Shown in pieces: positions 6,924-10,294 of a stretch of 10,294 bases of DNA. The stretch covers positions 1 to 10,294 of the forward strand of contig WTGT01000247.1 of the NCBI GenBank assembly GCA_011523445.1, given 5' to 3'. The stretch comes from Paracoccaceae bacterium. GTDB lineage: Bacteria > Pseudomonadota > Alphaproteobacteria > Rhodobacterales > Rhodobacteraceae. The first letter of the stretch is position 1. Each line of letters starts with the position of its first letter. The notes under the pieces were generated by a model, which was given only the letters and a program-made list of their open reading frames with translations, had not been told where the DNA came from and did not search any database. A program made the translations under genes and the position numbers.

Positions 6924-7000
6924 ACTGCTCGACAGGTTTCTTGTCTGTACGAAACCTGCCTCAATGACTTCTTGCCCGCCTCAGTGCGGGCATTTTTTTT
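6924..7000 (+). ncRNA. Putative small RNA or 5'-leader attenuator
   Basis: A compact two-hairpin segment in the gap between divergent genes. Hairpin 1 is a perfect 8-bp stem, CAGGTTTC (6933-6940) and GAAACCTG (6951-6958), with a 10-base loop. A 14-base linker leads to hairpin 2, a GC-rich terminator ending in eight T. No + strand gene lies upstream for 1.9 kb, so the terminator must serve a transcript that begins in this gap, consistent with a small RNA of about 75 nt. Alternatively it belongs to a long leader of the downstream dehydrogenase gene and stops it conditionally. I do not recognise an RNA family. No convincing coding frame crosses it. Confidence 0.45.
6973..7000 (+). terminator. 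Strong Rho-independent terminator
   Basis: TGCCCGC (6973-6979) and GCGGGCA (6986-6992) form a 7-bp, mostly GC stem with the 6-base loop CTCAGT, directly followed by eight T (6993-7000). This is the best terminator in the window and it works in the + direction. On the minus strand the stem is not followed by T, so it would not end a minus transcript. It lies about 230 bases upstream of the dehydrogenase start codon, not behind any annotated + strand gene. Confidence 0.85.
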
Positions 7001-7231
7001 GCCAAAAATTCATATCCTGAGATTCTATGTGTTAGTTTCACACATTATTTTCCCTATAAAGCTTGATAGAAAAGCTATAAATTTCTAGCCGGACTAGTGC
7101 TCTATCTCTAATTATTGGATAACTATTAATTATATAAAATTTGTAGGTCAATGGTTTGTGGAAAACATGGTGTCTATTAATCCAAATGATAAATCTTACA
7201 TCAAGGTCATTTGAAAACAGGATTGATGTAC
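7001..7231 (+). promoter_or_regulatory. AT-rich upstream region of the hydroxybutyrate dehydrogenase gene
   Basis: This is the rest of the gap of nearly 400 bases between the solute-binding protein and dehydrogenase genes. It holds no convincing gene. Visible items are an operator-sized dyad, ATGTGT (7027-7032) with ACACAT (7040-7045), a TATAAA/TAAAAT cluster at 7131-7140 that could be a -10 region with an imperfect TTGGAT (7115-7120), and a second dyad at the ribosome binding site. The promoter position is uncertain. Confidence 0.35.
7197..7230 (+). promoter_or_regulatory. Inverted repeat bracketing the ribosome binding site
   Basis: TACATCAA (7197-7204) and TTGATGTA (7223-7230) are perfect 8-base arms separated by 18 bases. 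The Shine-Dalgarno AGGA (7219-7222) lies at the end of the loop, and the chosen ATG (7232) begins two bases after the stem. It could be an mRNA hairpin that modulates initiation or a DNA operator; by sequence alone I cannot tell. Confidence 0.4.
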
Positions 7232-8005
7232 ATGGATTTTTCAACCAAAACTGTATTGGTAACCGGTTCCACTACGGGCATCGGGCTGGGGATAGTAAAT
7301 AAATTTGCCTCACTTGGGGCTAATGTTATCTTAAATTCCTTCGATAATAACCCCGATAACCATGAACTAGCATCTCAAATCGCCGAAAAATACTGTACAA
7401 ATGCCATATTCAAGAAAGCTGATTTGATCTACCCCGATGAAGCAAGGAAACTGGTAACAGATACACCAGATATTGATATTCTGGTTAATAATGCTGGAAT
7501 TCAGTACGTATCACCTATTGAAGATTTTCCGTCCGAAAAATGGAATGATATCATTGCCGTCAATTTATCCTCGGCATTTCATACTATTGCCGAAGCACTC
7601 CCGATAATGAAAAGAAAGGGTTGGGGGCGAATTATCAACATTAGTTCAGTACACGGTTTGCGTGCTTCACCATATAAATCGGCGTATATTTCCGCAAAAC
7701 ATGGAATTATCGGATTAACCAAAACTGTAGCTTTAGAAACTGCAGAAATGCCAATAACTTGCAATGCAATTTGCCCTGGATATGTCCTTACACCATTGGT
7801 TGAATCACAAATTCCCGATCAAATGAAAGTGCATAATAAAGATAGGGAAGCGATAATCAGGGATGTAATGCTGGCTAGACAGCCATCAAAAGAATTTGTT
7901 TCTGAAGAACAAATTGCTGATGCAACAGTGTTTCTTTGTTCAGAAAGCGCTGATCAGATAACCGGAACCACCTTGTCTCTTGATGGTGGATGGACTTCAA
8001 TGTGA
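7232..8005 (+). CDS. 3-hydroxybutyrate dehydrogenase (SDR family)
   Basis: NAD-dependent oxidation of (R)-3-hydroxybutyrate to acetoacetate, in ketone-body or polyhydroxybutyrate catabolism; a cytoplasmic short-chain dehydrogenase, usually a tetramer. It has 257 residues from the ATG at 7232, which has AGGA nine bases upstream and matches the family N-terminus; the frame extends to a TTG at 7211 and an ATG at 7226, both less well spaced. Seen: the Rossmann motif TGSTTGIG (11-18), NNAG (86-89), and the catalytic tetrad N111, S139, Y152, K156. Residues equivalent to the substrate-binding set of Pseudomonas enzymes are all present: Q91, H141, K149 and Q193. The conserved CPGYVLTPLVE and the C-terminal DGGW are also there. 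This makes the substrate assignment much firmer than a generic SDR call. It stands alone as a + strand gene; its 3' end overlaps the mfd 3' end by 9 bases. Confidence 0.93.
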   Translation: MDFSTKTVLVTGSTTGIGLGIVNKFASLGANVILNSFDNNPDNHELASQIAEKYCTNAIFKKADLIYPDEARKLVTDTPDIDILVNNAGIQYVSPIEDFPSEKWNDIIAVNLSSAFHTIAEALPIMKRKGWGRIINISSVHGLRASPYKSAYISAKHGIIGLTKTVALETAEMPITCNAICPGYVLTPLVESQIPDQMKVHNKDREAIIRDVMLARQPSKEFVSEEQIADATVFLCSESADQITGTTLSLDGGWTSM

Positions 8006-10294
8006 GGGAATAACCTCAGCCTGTTTTTCTTCACCTAGACTGATAAGGTCTTTTAGCAATTTCTGTATCCCCCGAATTCTGGTTTTTTCATCACCCCATT
8101 TCTTGGGAATAAAGATTCGGTCCTGAAAAATCCTTATACCTGGACCCTGTGTATTCAGAAATTTCATTAACTGATCCGGATTGTGGAATTCATTGTTGAA
8201 AAATTTGATGGAAGCGCCCTTCTCGCTGCAATCCAGATTGCTGATACCGGCATTGATGCAAAGATCCTTAATGTTTAGGAGAATGAAAAAATTTTTTACT
8301 TCTTTAGGCATTGATCCAAATCTATCGGTGATCTCCTCAGCTATGGAGTTCAAATCCTCATCCTCCATATCTGATAACCGGCGGTATATTCCCAATCTGG
8401 TATTCAAATCCTGTATGTAATCCTCGGGGATTCTTGCTTCCATACCAAGATTCAGTTTCGGTGAAATGACATTCTTTGATTTTTTCTTTTTCAGTTCACC
8501 TCTTTCCCTTTCCAGATTTTCTACCGCATCCTGGAGCATTTTCAGGTAAAGTTCGAATCCGACTTCCTGGATGTGACCGGATTGCTGCTCCCCAAGAAGA
8601 TTGCCCGCACCTCTGTGGTCAAGATCATGTGCTGCCAGTGAAAATCCGGCACCTAACGAATTGAGGGACGAAAATACCCTTAATCTGGATACAGCCCCCT
8701 CAGTTAGTTTTCTGTTCGGCGGGTATGTAATGTAGGCATACGCCCTAACGTTTGAACGTCCTACCCTGCCCCTGATTTGATAGAGTTGTGCCAAACCGAA
8801 TTTTTGGGCATCATAAATTACGATTGTATTTGCTGAGGGAATATCCAGGCCGGAGGCCACAATTGTTGTAGAAAGCATGACATCAGTTTTTCCTGCATAA
8901 AAGTTAACAACCTTTTTTTCCAATTCATCCGGATTCATTTGACCATGTGCCTTGGTGAAGGTTATTTCAGGAACCTGTTCCTCTAGAAATCTTTCCAACG
9001 GTTCTAGGTCCTTTATCCTTGGTGTAATGAAAAAGCTTTGACCTCCCCTTTGTTTTTCTCTCAATAATGCTTGCCTGACCATTACCGGATCAAATTCAGT
9101 AACAAAGGTTTTTATGGCGATTCGATCCAATGGAGGAGTACCGATGAGAGAAATATCCCTAGCCCCTGAAATTGTTAATTGAAGGGTTCTTGGTATGGGG
9201 GTTGCAGTTAAGGTTAGAACATGAACTCCATCCTTCAGCTTTTTCAATTTTTCTTTCTGGACAACGCCAAAATTTTGCTCCTCATCAATAATCAGTAATC
9301 CCAAATTCTCGAATTTGACCTTGGAACCTAATAATGCATGAGTACCGATTACAATGTCCGTAGTTCCGTTTTCCAATCTTGAAAGTACCTCTGGATGAGA
9401 TTTTTGTGGTACCAGTCGTGAAAGATTGGAAATTTCCAGGGGAAAGCTTTGAAGCCTTTCCTGAAACTTGGCAAGATGTTGTCGTACTAGAAGTGTAGTT
9501 GGAGCTACTACTGCAACCTGTTTACCTGACATTGCTGTAACAAAGGCTGCCCGAATTGCCACTTCGGTTTTTCCAAATCCCACATCCCCACAAATCAACC
9601 GATCCATGGGTTTTCCGCTTTCAAGATCATATAGGACATCCGCAATGGCCTTCTCCTGGTCAGCTGTTTCCATGAATGGGAATTTTGACAGGAGTAAATC
9701 CCATTCTTTTGATTCGTATCTGAGTACTGGTGCTGATTCAAGTTTTCGTTTGGCTGAAGTAGCAACCAAATCACCTGCTAGAGCAAGCAAATCCTTTTTG
9801 AGTTTTGCCTTACGTTCTTGCCAGGCTGTGCCACCAATAACATCAAGCTTGGCCTCATTGTTGCCCAGTTTCGATAACAAATCCATGTTTTCAACGGGCA
9901 AGTATAACTTCGTACCGCCAGAATATTCCAAGGCAATACAATCCTGGTTTCGTCCGGCGGTAACAATTTTATTAATTTCCAGAAATTTACCTACTCCATG
10001 GTCTCTGTGAACTATTAGGTCACCAGGTAATAGCTCACCGAACTCCTTGAGGAAATTTGTTGCTGATTTCTTTTTGGAATAATGGTTTTTCTTGCGAGGA
10101 CCAAATATATCTTGTTCGGTAATTACCGTTAAATCATCACTGGTGAAACCCCAAGCTAGCTTTAACACTCCAATCATCAATAAATTGTTTGAATCACGAA
10201 GGTTAATAAAATTTTCTACTTTTTGTATATGAGTAATGTTCTCATCCCTGAGATACTCTTCAATCCTTTCAAGAGATCCCTGAGTCCAACATGC
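7997..10294 (-). CDS. mfd: Transcription-repair coupling factor Mfd, N-terminus beyond window
   Basis: ATP-dependent DNA translocase that removes RNA polymerase stalled at lesions and recruits UvrA. The frame is open to the right edge, giving 765 residues; whole Mfd proteins are about 1,150, so the UvrB-like N-terminal part (about 400 residues) is missing. Start codons near 10180 are internal. Domains seen, in fragment numbering: the CarD-like RNA polymerase interaction domain (about 85-145) with GDLIVHRDHGVGKF and GGTKLYLPVE; the RecG-like helicase domains with Walker A GDVGFGKTE (236-244), motif II DEEQ (337-340), motif III TATPIPRTL, and motif VI QIRGRVGR (506-513); then the C-terminal autoinhibitory domain from about 600 with NTRLGIYRRL and EEITDRFG. 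DEEQ replaces the DEEH of E. coli, as is common in alphaproteobacteria. The 3' end overlaps the dehydrogenase gene. Confidence 0.97.
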   Translation of the reverse strand, partial: ACWTQGSLERIEEYLRDENITHIQKVENFINLRDSNNLLMIGVLKLAWGFTSDDLTVITEQDIFGPRKKNHYSKKKSATNFLKEFGELLPGDLIVHRDHGVGKFLEINKIVTAGRNQDCIALEYSGGTKLYLPVENMDLLSKLGNNEAKLDVIGGTAWQERKAKLKKDLLALAGDLVATSAKRKLESAPVLRYESKEWDLLLSKFPFMETADQEKAIADVLYDLESGKPMDRLICGDVGFGKTEVAIRAAFVTAMSGKQVAVVAPTTLLVRQHLAKFQERLQSFPLEISNLSRLVPQKSHPEVLSRLENGTTDIVIGTHALLGSKVKFENLGLLIIDEEQNFGVVQKEKLKKLKDGVHVLTLTATPIPRTLQLTISGARDISLIGTPPLDRIAIKTFVTEFDPVMVRQALLREKQRGGQSFFITPRIKDLEPLERFLEEQVPEITFTKAHGQMNPDELEKKVVNFYAGKTDVMLSTTIVASGLDIPSANTIVIYDAQKFGLAQLYQIRGRVGRSNVRAYAYITYPPNRKLTEGAVSRLRVFSSLNSLGAGFSLAAHDLDHRGAGNLLGEQQSGHIQEVGFELYLKMLQDAVENLERERGELKKKKSKNVISPKLNLGMEARIPEDYIQDLNTRLGIYRRLSDMEDEDLNSIAEEITDRFGSMPKEVKNFFILLNIKDLCINAGISNLDCSEKGASIKFFNNEFHNPDQLMKFLNTQGPGIRIFQDRIFIPKKWGDEKTRIRGIQKLLKDLISLGEEKQAEVIPSH

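Noticed and set aside
6835..7020. Open frame of 61 codons on the + strand across the long gap
   Set aside because: It has no ribosome binding site, is AT-driven in composition, and runs straight through the two hairpins and the terminator T-run. The RNA interpretation explains the region better.
7056..7081. Imperfect repeat TATAAAGCTT / AAAAGCTATA
   Set aside because: It is AT-rich with mismatches, and not distinguishable from chance in this composition.
10175..10180. Start codons near 10180 as the beginning of mfd
   Set aside because: The frame stays open to the window edge, and the missing length matches the known N-terminal domains of Mfd; these are internal codons.

Overview
The window is AT-rich bacterial chromosome made of ordinary core and catabolic genes. 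Protein similarity points to an Alphaproteobacterium. The EF-Ts, S2 and 3-hydroxybutyrate dehydrogenase sequences read like alphaproteobacterial versions, Mfd carries DEEQ rather than DEEH in motif II, and a DUF502 membrane protein lies in the same window as mfd. I cannot place it more finely from sequence alone. I see no insertion sequence, prophage, CRISPR array, tRNA, rRNA or toxin/defence cassette, and no obvious new multi-gene system.

Layout, left to right: the 3' part of aroQ (+, 5' end cut by the window) converges on the rpsB-tsf operon (minus strand; ribosomal protein S2, then EF-Ts), with a terminator hairpin between them. Divergent from rpsB is a pseudouridine catabolic pair, a PfkB-family kinase (probable psuK) and psuG, followed after 54 bases by a DUF502 membrane protein (+). 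A lone YejA-like peptide-type solute-binding protein (minus) overlaps the end of DUF502 tail to tail. A gap of about 400 bases separates it from a 3-hydroxybutyrate dehydrogenase gene (+), whose 3' end overlaps the 3' end of mfd (minus). The 5' part of mfd runs off the right edge.

Functionally, rpsB-tsf serves translation, and mfd couples transcription to DNA repair. psuK/psuG would turn pseudouridine into ribose 5-phosphate and uracil. The hydroxybutyrate dehydrogenase turns 3-hydroxybutyrate into acetoacetate. The solute-binding protein would capture peptides or similar solutes in the periplasm.

The most interesting signals are non-coding. (1) A strong intrinsic terminator preceded by an 8-bp hairpin and a plausible promoter lies on the + strand between the divergent solute-binding-protein and dehydrogenase genes. 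This is either an unannotated small RNA of about 75 nt or a 5'-leader attenuator. (2) The rpsB leader can fold into a long-range stem whose interior can pair with bases touching the Shine-Dalgarno sequence, a pseudoknot-like arrangement that fits autogenous control by S2. (3) Two dyads lie upstream of the dehydrogenase start, one bracketing its ribosome binding site.
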